64,000 nucleotides of DNA from Tubulanus polymorphus (Eukaryota; Nemertea; Palaeonemertea; Tubulaniformes; Tubulanidae): assembly GCF_964204645.1 (NCBI RefSeq), contig NC_134029.1, forward strand, positions 13,692,850 to 13,756,849, read 5' to 3'. The position numbers and the translations under genes were made by a program. The notes below the pieces were generated by a model that saw only the letters and a program-made list of their open reading frames with translations, did not search any database and was not told where the DNA came from. Below, piece after piece: positions 10,052 through 22,399 of the stretch (position 1 is the first letter of the stretch; every line of letters begins with the position of its first letter).

Positions 10052-12157
10052 TTATTCACCATACTCATCACACCATTTCGAAAAACATTTCTCTATGAGG
10101 GCCAGCTTTTCTGATGTCACACCTACAAATCGTGAACCAACATTGATGATATCTGACTCAGAGATGGAACAGAGAATATCTTCCTTACAGGTTTCCAGAA
10201 TATCATCCTTAGGTGGTGACGAGAACCTATTCACCCCATGCCATCGTTTATACTTTAAGAATACAGTTGGAGAAATTGCTGGACTTGATTTCAACACTGT
10301 CGTGACATACCACTTTTGATTATAGACTGCAATAACAAATTTTCCAATTTCATACTCTCTAGCTATCATGTTCTCCATTTGGCCAATCATATCGCTATCA
10401 TTTTCCAGTTGACCGATGTCGTCATCACTATCATCATCAATTTCCGGTTCTTCTTCATTACCATCTTCAGAATCAGACACATTTTCCTTGTTTCCGTTCA
10501 CTTTTTTTCTTATTTTTGAGTTTGGTTTCTTTTTTTTAGCTCTCTTCTGTTCTTTCTTTTGTTCTTCCTGTTCGAGCCGCTCAACAACGTCATTTACTGT
10601 GAGACATTCAGCAAATTTCCTGTCTAGTCTTTTTCTCTTCTTCGGAGGCTCAGGAGCAGAATACTTGAAATGATCAAGCAATGCCTTCTCAAGACTAGAT
10701 TTTGGACTGAGGACATCAGAGTTTTGCGATCTTTCCGGACGAGGGGTGATGACGTTGCTACCAGGTGGCTTACTATGGACTTCAGCAGTTACAGTGATTG
10801 TACTTGGGCCTTCTCTGAATTGTGTACTCGAGCGTAGAAGGTCTCTCGGTTGAACGGATATATTCTCACGGGATCTTGAGGCATCAGTTCTGGTTATCTC
10901 GTTGTCGTTAGTTACAGTTTCAGTGGGAGTTTCAGGCAAAGCGCAAGATGTCTTGAGTAGTTCATCGCCTATCTTGGTTTTATCAAGCGGGTATATTCCA
11001 CATTTCTCAAATGCGTTGATTGCATTCATTCGCGACATACAACTAGATTGGTGGACTTTATTCAGGAGGGAAGGGAATGTAGCTTTATCTACAGATTTAA
11101 ACCTAGTTGATACGTAGTGTTCATTTAGAACCTTCCGCCAACTTTGTTTTAGCGCCTTATATACCCCTACATCAAGTGGTTGAAGAATACTACTAGTGTG
11201 CGCTGGTATGCAAAAGATGATCACATCATTCTGCATAGCCAGGTTCAGCACATCCAAATTGATGTGAGAATTGTGTCCATCATATAACAGTAACTTTTTT
11301 CCAGGTATGGTTTTGGTCTCTTCTAGAAAAACTTTCTTAAACCATTCAGAAAATTGAGGAGTTTCCATCCATCCAGAGTCTGATACGTTATATCTCGCTC
11401 GCTCAGGCCCACCAGTGCACCAAGACTCATACAAGTTCTTTGCTTTGTAGACAACATAAGGTGCTAGAAAATTACCATCAGCAGAACAACATTCAACAAC
11501 TGTGTACATAGTTTTGGTACTAGAACCAACCGTTACGTGTGGGTTTTTATCACCTCGTCGACATAGGACTTTTTTCGAGCCAATGTCAGTTTGAAAGCCT
11601 GTTTCATCCATATTGAAGATATGACCTGGACTATGCAGCAGCTGGTTTTCATCTAACAGTTTTTCTAATTTCATAAAGAAATCATCCACTATTTTCTGAG
11701 AACATGCTTCGGCACGATTGAGAGGGAAATTCTGTGCAATCCGACGCGATATTTTAGACTTATGGCGCTCTTCAAATAGTCTCATCCAATCCAACCCTGG
11801 TAGATCGCCTTTAAATTGGTTTTTTCTTCCTAGGCCTCTTATAAAATCTCTCACGATCAATCTTATATCATTGCGATCTAAACCAAAGCCCCAATCGCTG
11901 AGGATTTGCAACGAATGAACAACCAACTCCTCTTCTTCCGCTGTGAGAACTGTCTGTCCTCCTGGTTTTTTTATTTCTTCGCCACGTCTGTATGCCTCCA
12001 GATGTCTACGTAAAGAAGTACGACTAACATGGAATAATTCTGCTGCTTTCTTTTTTGAGAGACCATCTTCGCAGGCTTGAATGGCCGCCTGCATATCACC
12101 AGCATCATAGCAATTGTATGGGCGCCCACCAACTTTTTTAACATAATCTCGTGGCAT
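10052..12157 (-). CDS. Tigger/pogo-type transposase, 701 aa, intact
   Basis: This is a DDE_1-family transposase of the Tigger/jerky type, which cuts and pastes its own transposon DNA in the nucleus. Residues about 20-60 form a pipsqueak-type helix-turn-helix (KKKAAELFHVSRTSLRRHL). Residues about 70-150 form a CENP-B-like second DNA-binding domain. The catalytic core shows FNMDETGF (Asp184), LLYDGHNSH (Asp293) and SILQPLDVGVYKALKQ (Asp329), a DD35D arrangement with all three acidic residues present. A basic PPKKRKR near residue 515 looks like a nuclear signal, followed by a lysine-rich and then an acidic stretch and a C-terminal globular part. The start ATG at 12155-12157 precedes the HTH and the frame is open throughout. 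It is probably functional by inspection; expression is unknown. Confidence 0.93.
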   Translation of the reverse strand: MPRDYVKKVGGRPYNCYDAGDMQAAIQACEDGLSKKKAAELFHVSRTSLRRHLEAYRRGEEIKKPGGQTVLTAEEEELVVHSLQILSDWGFGLDRNDIRLIVRDFIRGLGRKNQFKGDLPGLDWMRLFEERHKSKISRRIAQNFPLNRAEACSQKIVDDFFMKLEKLLDENQLLHSPGHIFNMDETGFQTDIGSKKVLCRRGDKNPHVTVGSSTKTMYTVVECCSADGNFLAPYVVYKAKNLYESWCTGGPERARYNVSDSGWMETPQFSEWFKKVFLEETKTIPGKKLLLYDGHNSHINLDVLNLAMQNDVIIFCIPAHTSSILQPLDVGVYKALKQSWRKVLNEHYVSTRFKSVDKATFPSLLNKVHQSSCMSRMNAINAFEKCGIYPLDKTKIGDELLKTSCALPETPTETVTNDNEITRTDASRSRENISVQPRDLLRSSTQFREGPSTITVTAEVHSKPPGSNVITPRPERSQNSDVLSPKSSLEKALLDHFKYSAPEPPKKRKRLDRKFAECLTVNDVVERLEQEEQKKEQKRAKKKKPNSKIRKKVNGNKENVSDSEDGNEEEPEIDDDSDDDIGQLENDSDMIGQMENMIAREYEIGKFVIAVYNQKWYVTTVLKSSPAISPTVFLKYKRWHGVNRFSSPPKDDILETCKEDILCSISESDIINVGSRFVGVTSEKLALIEKCFSKWCDEYGE

Positions 12158-12214
12158 CCCTGAAAATAAAGACGAAAAATACTTAGATAATAAGGTATTT
12201 TGAATGTAGGTAAT

Positions 12215-12268
12215 AATCCCACCGGTAAATATCCCCCCGGTAAAAATCCGACATGGGAAAAATCCCCC
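12215..12268. repeat. GGGGGATTTTTACC-like motif array, reverse orientation
   Basis: Inside the Tigger element, upstream of the transposase start, three or four imperfect copies read CCGGTAAATATCCCCCC, CGGTAAAAATCC and so on, ending in a run of C. They are related to the arrays at 4.1, 22.2 and 24.3 kb. Confidence 0.6.
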
Positions 12269-12811
12269 CCCCCCAGATCAGTTTTCTATCAAACTTAAGT
12301 ATAAAACCTAAATAGTAGTATTGTAAAAACAGATAATAGTTTTTACAATACTACTTAGGGTACGTAGATATTTCACCATTACAAACTAGATTTCTTTATA
12401 GAAATTATCAAAACTACGATAATGTGATTTTTATGCATGTTGGTAGCTAAAAGTCACAGAATAATGTCATTTCTATGCACGTAGCTTGGTAAAAGTCACA
12501 GATTATCCAAGGTGAATATTGTGAAAAACGCCATGGAAAATGTGAAATTTTTGAAAACTATTCAAGTTTTTCAACATAAGAATATAGAAGTATTTTTATT
12601 GAATTTTGCTGTGAAATCAAATTTGGGGGGGGGGGTTACCTGTTTACCTGTTACCAGGTATTGTACTACAAAAACAAATTTGTGATAGTATACAGTAGGC
12701 TAGATCCCAGTAGACCTACCGATGATTGCACCTTATCAGCTTATAAGGTTTAGCACATCAGTTATTATCCAAGAGTTTATACATAGACCACTTGTTATAT
12801 AGGTACAAGCG

Positions 12812-12850
12812 TGGGGTGACATGGCCACCGTGGCCAAGTCACCCCAAAAC
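12812..12850. repeat. Subterminal transposase-binding-like repeats, right side
   Basis: Two TIR-core copies occur in inverted orientation, GTGGGGTGACATGGCCA and TGGCCAAGTCACCCC, separated by a few bases. They mirror the left-side cluster. Confidence 0.7.
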
Positions 12851-13214
12851 AAGTAATTTCTTGATTACATCAAAGTATAAAATACCTTGCAGAAGATTCA
12901 ATTTCTAAATTATACGTCACTAACTAACTAATTATAATGACACATAACAATTCAGTTCCAGTGCTCATGATTACAAGTTTTTCCTACCTTAATTCCTTGA
13001 CTTCACAGCGTGAGTTTGCAGTCCGCCATTTTGAATATCTTCAAGTCACATGACTGGTCATGTGACTTCTTGACAATTATCAATTTATAATACAGTACGA
13101 TCATGACAATAAAACTATATCACAAAGAAAATAATAAGCACAGTTTGATTTTTTGGGTCGTGCCTTCTTAATTTTTTATTGATTATGGTGGCCAAATCAC
13201 CCCACGTTACCTTA

Positions 13215-15860
13215 CGGTGTACAGTTAAGGACATGATTCCATAGGACCCATACCAGAGACATTTTGTTCAGACAAGGACTATTAGTTAAACACTAATCTT
13301 CATTTTCAGCAATTAACGATCTGGTGAATTAATTAGTGATTCGGTCTTTCGGTGGTTCGAGATAAAATGCCCGCAAAATAAGAACCTAACGAACCAGGGC
13401 TGACCACAAATTGCCCAACAGATAAATTTTCGAAACGACACAATCCAATCATGTTTGGTATCAAATGTGGCGTGGACCATGGTCTTTTAACTGACCAATG
13501 CATGACCAGTACTGACCATATAGTAAATTATTTGTTTGCAAACAATAAGTTGTTTGGTGTCAAATAACTAGATATGATGTGGGCATTAATCTAAAAATTG
13601 TTTAACTGACCAATGCTTGACCAGCACAGACCAGTTACCAGTGCTAACCAGAACCCCCATAAGTAATTTATATGTTTAGTGAATCCTTCGTTAGTACTAC
13701 TAGCTCTTACATTTAAATTTGTCGCTTGAAAAAGTCTTGTCCGATTTTTGTTGTAGGTAGCGAGCTAACTTTGAAATTCCGCTAAAATGCATAAGATTTT
13801 TACGTAGGGTTTTGAACGAACAACGTTTCCATTTGTAATCGTAACGTGCGCAGAGCCTGTAACGTGCACATTTCACTCGCGTGAACGTGCGTATCGGTAC
13901 CAACATGCGAGACTTGTCAAACTTTTACGATCAAGACTTTTAAACTGAACAAAGAAGATATCATATCATATTATATAGGCCTATACATGAATAGATGGAA
14001 TGATAATGTAGTAGTTTGAAATGTTTCGTAGCTGCTGTCCACTGACCACAGATAAAAGCTAATTGCCTGATATGAAATATATTTTTGTTATAGAGATGTA
14101 GTAGATCAGTGAGAATTTAAACTTATGGTTAATTTTGAGTGATCACAACGCTAACCAATAGAGAAAGCTGTAAGGCCTAAGAAAAGATGCATTAAGTATA
14201 ACATATCTTTCAATATAATGATGAAGTATTCAACTGGCCATCACAACAATAGTTTGACTTATCTTATTGAAAAATACCGGAGTGTTAATGGGAAAACCTT
14301 GAATTCGAAACAATTCCACACTCAATCGTTTACTTTGAAAACACAATTTGCATTTTGTGGACATGTATTTTTTTCTGCACCAAAAGCATGAAGTATATTA
14401 TCTTTGCTTGTAAAAATTTGAAATTTTGGGGAAGATTTTTGGCCTCGTTAACCTGTGAACACGTCCTTCATATATTTTCTAAGACCGACCCTTGAAATAA
14501 TGCTGAGAGTTTCGAGGATAATTTTGGTAGGATGTAAACTTAGGCCGCTTCGTATCCGTGGATGGTTGCTACTTATTGATTCTATACACAATAATCATAA
14601 GTACCATGAGATTCGATAGAATATCGTTTTTCAATCATACGTACACGAATTATCGCGATATAAAGATAAATAATAAGTTCATATACTTTTTAGGTCTTAT
14701 ACTGTATATTTCTTTAGTAGTATAAATAAAGAGTGGATCAGCAGGCCACCTGAGACCATTCCACGATCTAAGGTCAGTTGCCAAAAGTTAGTAAGTTTAC
14801 CAGTGGATAGTTTACATTTATAATGACAATTAAATTTTCATTGCTAAAATAACTTTGTACTTGTTGACTCAAAAGCAGAGAATTGAAAATACGATAATAC
14901 GATACGAAAACTCAGTGTACAAATTCAAAAAGATTATCTCTAGTGAGAGATCGAACGTTGTGTCGTAATTTTCTAATGATAAAACATGGTTTGAAATTTG
15001 AAATGTGTACATAGTTGATCTTTTTCAGTGTATTTAGTCATGTATCATATTGGATGATGGTTAATTTAAACTATCTTTTGAGAAACGGGTCCCAGAGCTG
15101 TATCCTTTACTCCTGTAATAGAGGATGCAATCTATTTGCGACAAACAACTAGTGCAAATAGCTAGAAAAGGTAACAATAGTGCATTGGCAAACTTACATT
15201 GGTTGTTTAGGTTTTTCGAAGGGGAGAATTTGTGGGAAAATTAATCATTACTGAGATATATCCGTGGCGAGCTTTTCCAGGGATTTAAAAAGTTGAGCTG
15301 TACACAAGGAATTTTGTGTAGTCCAATATCCGTGATTACCTCTGGCGTGGAGAGATACAATCTAAAACCAACCCTAGAGTCAAATATTTTACCACAATTT
15401 TTTATGATCAATAAAAAGATTGAGTAATAGACATTCAAACAGTATTATCTAAATTCCACTCCATTTTAAACTCATTCATCTCTACACAAACTCCAACTTG
15501 TTGAACAGTCCACATTAAAATTAGGGACCACTATTCTTGCTCATCTACACTGGCTACCAATCTAACAAAGGGTTAAATTTGAGTGTTTGATGTTATAACA
15601 ATACCAGTCTGAATTATGGATTCGGTTTCTACTTTTTAATTGAACATTTATATCACATATTGGGCATCATTTTTACCAGTATATATGGAATAACCTATCC
15701 ATATATCATGTTCAATTTTATAAAATCTGATTTTTGAGATGTCATTCAATCGATGCATTCACATGCGGTCGTTGCTTTCAATAGCCACCACGGACTGGCT
15801 CCTTATTATTTCTTTGGCGATACCATTGGCGGACGATCCCACACGTTTCTTGCTCCAGCC
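13215..15860. other. Gene-free stretch with weak CTGACC-type tandem similarity
   Basis: No open frame here has family resemblance. Between about 13400 and 13660 phrases such as AACTGACCAATGC.TGACCAG recur about 120 bp apart. They resemble, in reverse, the TTGGTCAGTGGTGGTCAGTG phrase of the tandem array at 18.4-19.0 kb, so this may be an old diverged copy. Confidence 0.45.
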
Positions 15861-15863
15861 CTA

Positions 15864-16207
15864 AGGCGTTTTTACGAGCATCCGATTTTTGCGATCGATC
15901 GTAGGAACGCATTTACGAGCACCGATTTTTGCGATCGATTTCACGATCGGCGTTTTTACGAACACGATTTTCCGATCGATTTTTGAAATCGACCAACTCG
16001 CTCGGCGAGCGATTTGGCGATTTGATTTCCAAGATGGCGGCACCGGGTAGTTCAAAACCATACATTTTTTTCCTCAACGTCGCCATATTTATGTCATGTG
16101 ATTAGCCAAATCCATCGTCATTTTTACGAACGTTCGATTCGATCGTACGATCGAAGCAAATCGTTCACGAAATCGATCGCAAAAATCGGATGCTCGTAAA
16201 AACGCCT
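15864..16207. mobile_element. 344-bp MITE with 35-bp perfect inverted ends
   Basis: The left end AGGCGTTTTTACGAGCATCC and the reversed right end match over about 35 bp. The trinucleotide CTA flanks both sides (15861-15863 and 16208-16210), as expected for a 3-bp target duplication. The interior is rich in GATCGAT motifs and non-coding. The ends and 3-bp duplication point to a PIF/Harbinger-type or similar non-autonomous element. No matching transposase ends were identified in the window. Confidence 0.85.
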
Positions 16208-16210
16208 CTA

Positions 16211-18413
16211 GAATGCTCAATGTTCGTCATGAACCCCGATTTGAATTTAAATTCGAAATACTCCTAAAACACACCTGTTAACTAGATTACTCTAAAACAC
16301 CTTTATGTGCAAGAATCAGTGAAATTGGCGCTTTATCAGTTGTACTCATCATTCGTACACACGAATCTCGTATCGTATCCTATGAATGTGGAGACCCATC
16401 CTCGTAAAGAGAATGAATAGGCTCTGTTGCGTTCATATCATTTGATATGAGGCTACGTGTCATCTTCAATTGAAATCACGTTGTTTTTTTAAAGGGTGGG
16501 CGAGAATATATTCTTATGTTTTTGTTTCTCTGAATGTTGCTATTTAAGAGTTCAATAATTTCAGTCTACCAAACAAAGGATTTTCCGTATGTTTCGTGAC
16601 ATGTTTTTCCATAACCCTAGGAGAGCATTTTAGGTATTTTTTTGCGGATGACCGAAAGCTGCTGTCCCTTTCTAGTAATTTGATGATATCCGTCGAAATC
16701 TAAATTCTAAAAAGGAATCAGGCATATCTTCTTGTTTGACTAAATATGAACTCAACAACAAGTGACACTCCCTTCAAAGGCGCCGAAGTAAAATCATGTG
16801 TCGAGTGGAGATGATATTGTGTCAGAATTTCTTCAAAATCGGAGAAAATAGAATATTTTGAAAATAATCATTTTACATGTATGTTTAAATCCGTTATAAC
16901 TGGAGCAATTTTCATGAAAAAATATCTATGGAATCAGCGAAATGTAACTAAGAAGAATACCATGTTTAAAAAGTTATCATAGACATTTGAAAAAAGTTTT
17001 CTGAATTCGTCAACTGTTAAACTAGTAACAACCAGATGTGTTCCCATTAAACCACCGACCGCGAGCCGAGTCGATTTGAGATGTGCCCTACACTGAAAAT
17101 CTCAAGTGCTATACAACCGGTTTTTTAGGTGCCTCTGAATGTCGGCCGTTAAAAAACTGAACAATTCCCATTTGGAAAGGGCCTACGTAGTTAGAGAAAA
17201 TTCAAGATGTGTATATCGTGTGATACAGGCTCCATATTTCATGTGCGTTTGGAATTTAACCTTGTTTATAACGAAACACGCATGTATTTATGCTATTTTA
17301 GATTTAAAAAGAGCGCACGAAAGTGTTTCATGAGACCCGCAAATAACGTCAAGTTATTCATGCATTTTTGATTTATATGAATAAATTTCGCTTCGAAATC
17401 TTTAAATTTCTCAGGTGGATTATTCAATAAATTCACAACAGTCCATTATGGATTAGTTTGACGCCAATCGTTCTTTTAAAGATCTTTCTTTCTCGAAGAA
17501 AGATTTTCTTAAAAACTTTGATTATGGCGAATCTTTTATGTGTCCGATAGTTAAACCTTCGGGTATTATACTAGAACACAAATTTTCAAAGATATTCATA
17601 ACATACTGAAGGATATCACAGTTTATACCCGAAGATATGTATAGTTGGATAGATCTTTTTGTTTCGACTCGCATGCGACAGTAAAAACGGTACTTGATAT
17701 AATAAGTGAACTTCATCATTGATATTTTCACTAATCTACTTGAATTCCAAAAAAGAACTGACAATGAAAAAGGGTTACAGCTGTGACTGATATCACTCCA
17801 AATTTCAATTCATGAACACTTTTCATATAAAGAAAACTATTAACGAAACAGTTTTTAGAGGCGAAGAATCCGCGTTACCATCGAATTTTCATAACTTGAA
17901 GGAATGGTTAATGCCTCGGTGATCACTGGTCTAGTACGCGGTTTTCTGAAATGAAAGTGGCCAAGTCTAAAGAACAACTATTGTATCACATGATTTAAAA
18001 TATTAGGAACCCAAATGCGTTTAATGATTTAATTAATTGGTATCGCGCAGATTGGTTGAAAGACGGGTGTTAGTCACCTTGTGATTTAATTGTTTTTCAT
18101 GCATCGATTAATTAATCTTATTATAACTTATTTGTAGGCGCTTCCCGCAAACATTTTCTATTCGTTGAGTTTTCAAACGCAGTACTGTTCAGATGATTCG
18201 AGTTAAGTAGTAAAAAAGTTTATGTATTAGCATTACTATGCAGTGAAAATAACGCACCGCGGCAAGTGAGGTGCTGTGATCCAGATGTGTAACCCATTTA
18301 AGGGTAATAAATTTCCATCATGTCAACGCCATTCAAAAACAGTAGCAAAACATTCTGCTGGTTTCTAGAAATAGCAATACGACGACAAGCACTTTCGAAT
18401 TCGACCACGATAT
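16211..18413. other. Gene-free stretch, nothing recognised
   Basis: AT-rich sequence with no frame of family resemblance, RNA gene or shared repeat that I could see. Confidence 0.5.
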
Positions 18414-19000
18414 TTGAGAAGTTTCACTTGGGCAGTGGTGGTCAGTGATGGTCAATTTATGAATTTTAATGGCGAATCCTTTCTAGTTTCACACCAAATG
18501 CGGTACCGGTATATCGTTCTTTCAAGAAGTTGCAATTGGTCAGTGGTGGTCAGTGACGGTCAATTTATTAATTTTCAATGGCGAATCCTTTCTAGTTTCA
18601 CATCAAATGCGGTACCGGTATATCGTTCTTTCAAGAAGTTTCAATTGGTCAGTGGTGGTCAGTGATGGTCAATTTATGAATTTTCAATGGCGAATCCTTT
18701 CTAGTTTCACATCAAATGCGGTACCGGTATATCGTTCTTTCAAGAAGTTTCAATTGGTCAGTGGTGGTCAGTGATGGTCATTTTATTAATTTTCAATGGC
18801 GAATCCTTTCTAGTTTCACATCTAATGCGGTACCGGTATATCGTTCTTTCAAGAAGTTTCAATTGGTCAGTGGTGGTCAGTGATGGTCAATTTATTAATT
18901 TTCAATGGCGAATCCTTTCTAGTTTGACACCATAACGCGGTATATCGTTTTCATATTCGAGAAGTTTGAATTGGTCATTGGTGGTCAGTGATGGTCAGTG
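18414..19000. repeat. ~109-bp tandem repeat, five to six copies
   Basis: The phrase TTGGTCAGTGGTGGTCAGTG recurs at about 18432, 18540, 18649, 18758, 18867 and 18974, giving a period of 107-109 bp. Each unit also holds TGGCGAATCCTTTCTAGTTT and GCGGTACCGGTATATCGTTC. Central copies are nearly identical and the outer ones are diverged. Open frames across it are by-products of the repetition. Confidence 0.9.
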
Positions 19001-19152
19001 ATGAATTTGCAATGACGATTCCTTAGTAGTTTGAAAACAAACATTACATGATAAATTTCCAAAATTTGAAGTCAAGTGTTCAGACTCGGGGATATCTCAA
19101 TTGGTCAGTTACTGACCATCATGGTGTCACCATTGTGGTCTATAGCTCAAAT

Positions 19153-19575
19153 GAAACATAACACGTTCCCAAATGTTTTGATACTTTCTCAGTTTGTATC
19201 AAAAATATTGCCAATTTCTGGTCCTTGAGTCCTGAAAAATGATAAATTTACAGCGCAAAATCGTACAAACGTGTCAATTATACTTCTAAACACTTTATTT
19301 GCGGACCAGTTTATGAATTGAACGTGGGCCATAGAGCGCTATATCCGCCTATGATCTCAACTTTCAATTTATTACGTAAGCTATTCGTGAACAAAATGCG
19401 GTCGGCGCACAATAGAAACTTCGCTCTATTTATTCTTTCATTACCGCCGACAAAGAGGACCGATATTTCGCAAATTGGATTCGGGAGGTTTAAACCTCCC
19501 AAGGTCAAATCACTAAAATTGTGACCTTCGTGGAGATTATCTAAAAAGCCGATGGTAATCAAATTTAGCATAACT
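19153..19575. repeat. Long inverted-repeat arm, left (~420 bp)
   Basis: This arm matches the reverse complement of 24885-25306, with shared blocks such as ACTTTCTCAGTTTGTATC, a palindromic GGGAGGTTTAAACCTCCC and GAGGACCGATATTT. About 80-85% identity is apparent. The two arms could be the ends of one roughly 6.1-kb element or two dispersed copies facing each other. The interval between them has no large frame. Confidence 0.8.
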
Positions 19576-21426
19576 TTTTACCCAAACGTTCAATGGCATT
19601 CCTAAGTATTTGATGAAAGTTGAGAAATCATAAGATATTCATATAACCATGGACTCTAAAACCTAAATCGTATAAGAGTCTCTGATATAAAAAAAACTTC
19701 GCATAACGAAGAAGCAAAAATTCGAATCTGATTCATCTGTTTGGAATTGATTCTTATGAAATGGAAACAAATGCGTGAGCACCTACTCATTCATTCAATT
19801 TACTTTGCGGCTTTACAACGGCTATTTCACTGGTTCTGCGTGATGAGATAATTCTGATTAAAGTTATTGTAATAATTTCTATATGTATATACGTAATGAT
19901 ACTCTTTCTGAATAAAGGATGCACGTTATTCGAATCCCCACCATTGTTCTCTACAATGTACGTTAATCAAACTCACGATAAAACCAGATCCAAAACCATG
20001 GACTCAAAAACAAAGAATCCGTGGTCAAACATACAATTCTAATTTCCCCGTTAGTTCACTGATGCCGCCATCGAATGCAAGGATTCTAGCCAATCAGAGA
20101 GGCGCATGTACACATCCATTGGCATGTTAGTTATAGTACAACTTAGACAATAATCAAGGTTCGAGCCAATGAACTAGAATATGTTCTTTCAACTAACTAG
20201 AATATGTTCTTTCATCGAATACAAATAACTCAGTAGTAGTCAGTTAGTTGAGTTTGTTTGACTTGATTTGTATTTCATCAATCAATCTATTTCATTTTAT
20301 TTTAAAGTACAAACTAAACGCTTGAATTGCTTATAACACGACCAGGTATGAATTAGAATAGATCGGCTTAATATTTCGAATGCAAATTTGGCGTTTAAGC
20401 AATCGGAAATTCGAAGTGCTTGAGAAATTTTTCAATACGCACATTACTTCGAATAGCGATAAGTTCATTGACACATGTGACCATTGTTTTGTTACTTTCG
20501 ATAGCGAGTCGAATAAGCTATGGGACAGCTAACGACAGCACAATCGCAATATCAACAGAAGTTCATTTTATCCTACATGATGAGGCTAAATTCAGTGAAA
20601 TCGATCGTGTTCTGAAATATAAATTTTCCTGGATACATGTTGTTCATTGTAGCTATTCTATGCGGTTTTACATTAACCTGCTATAACATATTGACCGTTT
20701 TCAAGAACCCAAAAATTACAATTTGCTGGGAATCTGTTTTTTTTTCAAAAACAACCCAAACCCGAAATTGTGTACAGTTAGTACGCAGCGTATATAATGT
20801 CGGATTAGAGAATATTGAAAAAACTTTAAAAAAAGTTGAGTGAAGGGAAATAAGCTCAGCAGTGACAAATTGTCATTTCTACCCTTCACGTGATTAATTG
20901 ATGTCCAAATATGTTCTACCGTGAAAACTCTGCATTTAGCATCAAACGAATTTTTGTATACGTATCTCAGGATGCATGCTCTTCAAAAAGGTAGCCTATT
21001 AGGAAAAAACTTACCCGGTAAAATCCTAATTTGTCCTAAACGATATTCCAACTATTATTTTGTTAATTATTCAACTATCATCACTAACTGGGTAAGTTAG
21101 TTGAACTTACATAAAGATATATCATTAGGGACACTTCAATTTCACACCATTCAATATCATAAGGGAACAAAATTCTTTGAAACTTGGTTAATGGTAGTTC
21201 TTAAGACTAGGTTTTGTTTCCGGAATTTACTAAATGTACCAATTCTAATAATTCACTCATTGAAGCTTCTATACATTAGAAGCGAAAGCTCGTGCGTCGA
21301 AATAAATAGTTAACCTTTAAAGTACTACTTGTCTCTTCATTTAAATTCAAAATATAAGTCTTTATTGATTCTTTTTTGTTGGAATATGCATAACTTTTTC
21401 TGGGCAAATTTCTATATTCTGTCAAG

Positions 21427-21476
21427 TCATGGACTCTAAAACGATTTAGACATTAAAGCGTTTTAGAGTCCATGGT
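21427..21476. repeat. Short hairpin with 18-bp arms
   Basis: CATGGACTCTAAAACG and its complement CGTTTTAGAGTCCATG flank a loop of about 17 bases (ATTTAGACATTAAAG). Single-arm versions occur at 19648 and 19997. Confidence 0.75.
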
Positions 21477-22157
21477 CAAGGTATTTTGGCTATAACGAAT
21501 ATAACTAACTCCCTGGGGCAACGATGTGGCTGATGAAATGATCTCTCCCATTGTAATCCCACCATTTAATTACTCATTGTATAACAACTCTCACAATTAA
21601 GCCTCGGACTCTTAAACGAATTATGAGTGCATGCTTTAGTATAGGCTCTGATATAGAGCATATTGTCTTGATTTAGAACATGTATGCATAAACTCTAGGC
21701 TGCAAAGAAATACGTTTTCAGCGGCTCTAATCGAGTTAAATCTTTCGTGATAGATTAACACAGAGAGGCGGCACACAATCGCTGCTTATTGACATTAGGC
21801 ACAAGCCACTGTTATGTTCATTAGTAAAACTAATATAGAATGAATAAGTGAGGAGGGAAAATGTATAAATTAAATTTATAAATGAATTTATAAGAATTTA
21901 GCATGCATCGGAGTGCACTTAAATTGGATTATTACAAAATAACTCACTTCAAAATTTATGATATTGTTTCATTGATATTTATTACTTTAAAGCAATTCAC
22001 TTTAAGAACTTTGGTCAACAATAAGTCTGACCTGCAAATCAAATCATCGGGAGACCAAATACTGTTTCAAAAAATTATATTGCTAATACATTCCTAATCT
22101 TAACCTTTCGCCATAAACCTACTGGATTTAGGGCCTGGGGCATTTTAGATGGTTGTA

Positions 22158-22186
22158 GGTAAAAATCCCCTAGGTAAAATCCTCAC
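22158..22186. repeat. Motif GGTAAAAATCCCCTA, two copies
   Basis: TAGGTAAAAATCCCC and TAGGTAAAATCC stand side by side. This is another occurrence of the motif family seen at 4.1, 12.2 and 24.3 kb. Confidence 0.55.
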
Positions 22187-22399
22187 TTGGCGATTTTTCA
22201 AGAACATTTGAAAGCACGATATTTATTCAAACATATTCATCCACAATACAACTGCAATATATTTAACTGTGCATTGATCTCTTTTGTTGAAATAAATCTT
22301 TAAATAAATTCATAGAATAAATGAAATTAATGAACTTTTTATTCATACTATCTTTTCATAATTTTATTCATACTATCTTTTAATTCGAACTAAATAACT

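Larger units (their letters stand above)
9015..13212 (-). mobile_element. Complete Tigger/pogo-like DNA transposon
   Basis: Both ends carry a 24-bp terminal inverted repeat beginning AGGTAACGTGGGGTGA (9015-9038 and, reversed, 13189-13212) with one mismatch. The element is flanked by a TA dinucleotide on each side (9013-9014 and 13213-13214), the target duplication expected of Tc1/mariner-pogo transposons. The total length is 4198 bp with one large uninterrupted transposase gene on the minus strand. Subterminal copies of the GGGGTGACTTGG motif lie inside both ends. The flanks between the gene and the ends hold no other genes. Confidence 0.92.
19576..22399. other. Gene-free stretch with CATGGACTC hairpin motifs
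   Basis: No gene is recognised. The phrase CCATGGACTC(T/A)AAAA recurs at about 19648, 19997 and 21427, and forms a hairpin at the last site (separate entry). A 24-bp direct duplication of ACTAGAATATGTTCTTTCA occurs at about 20175-20215. Confidence 0.5.

Noticed and set aside
10095-11918. Plus-strand frames opposite the Tigger transposase
   Set aside because: Antisense shadows of an intact, well-recognised gene.
18414-18774. Two open frames with repeated text
   Set aside because: By-products of the 109-bp tandem repeat.
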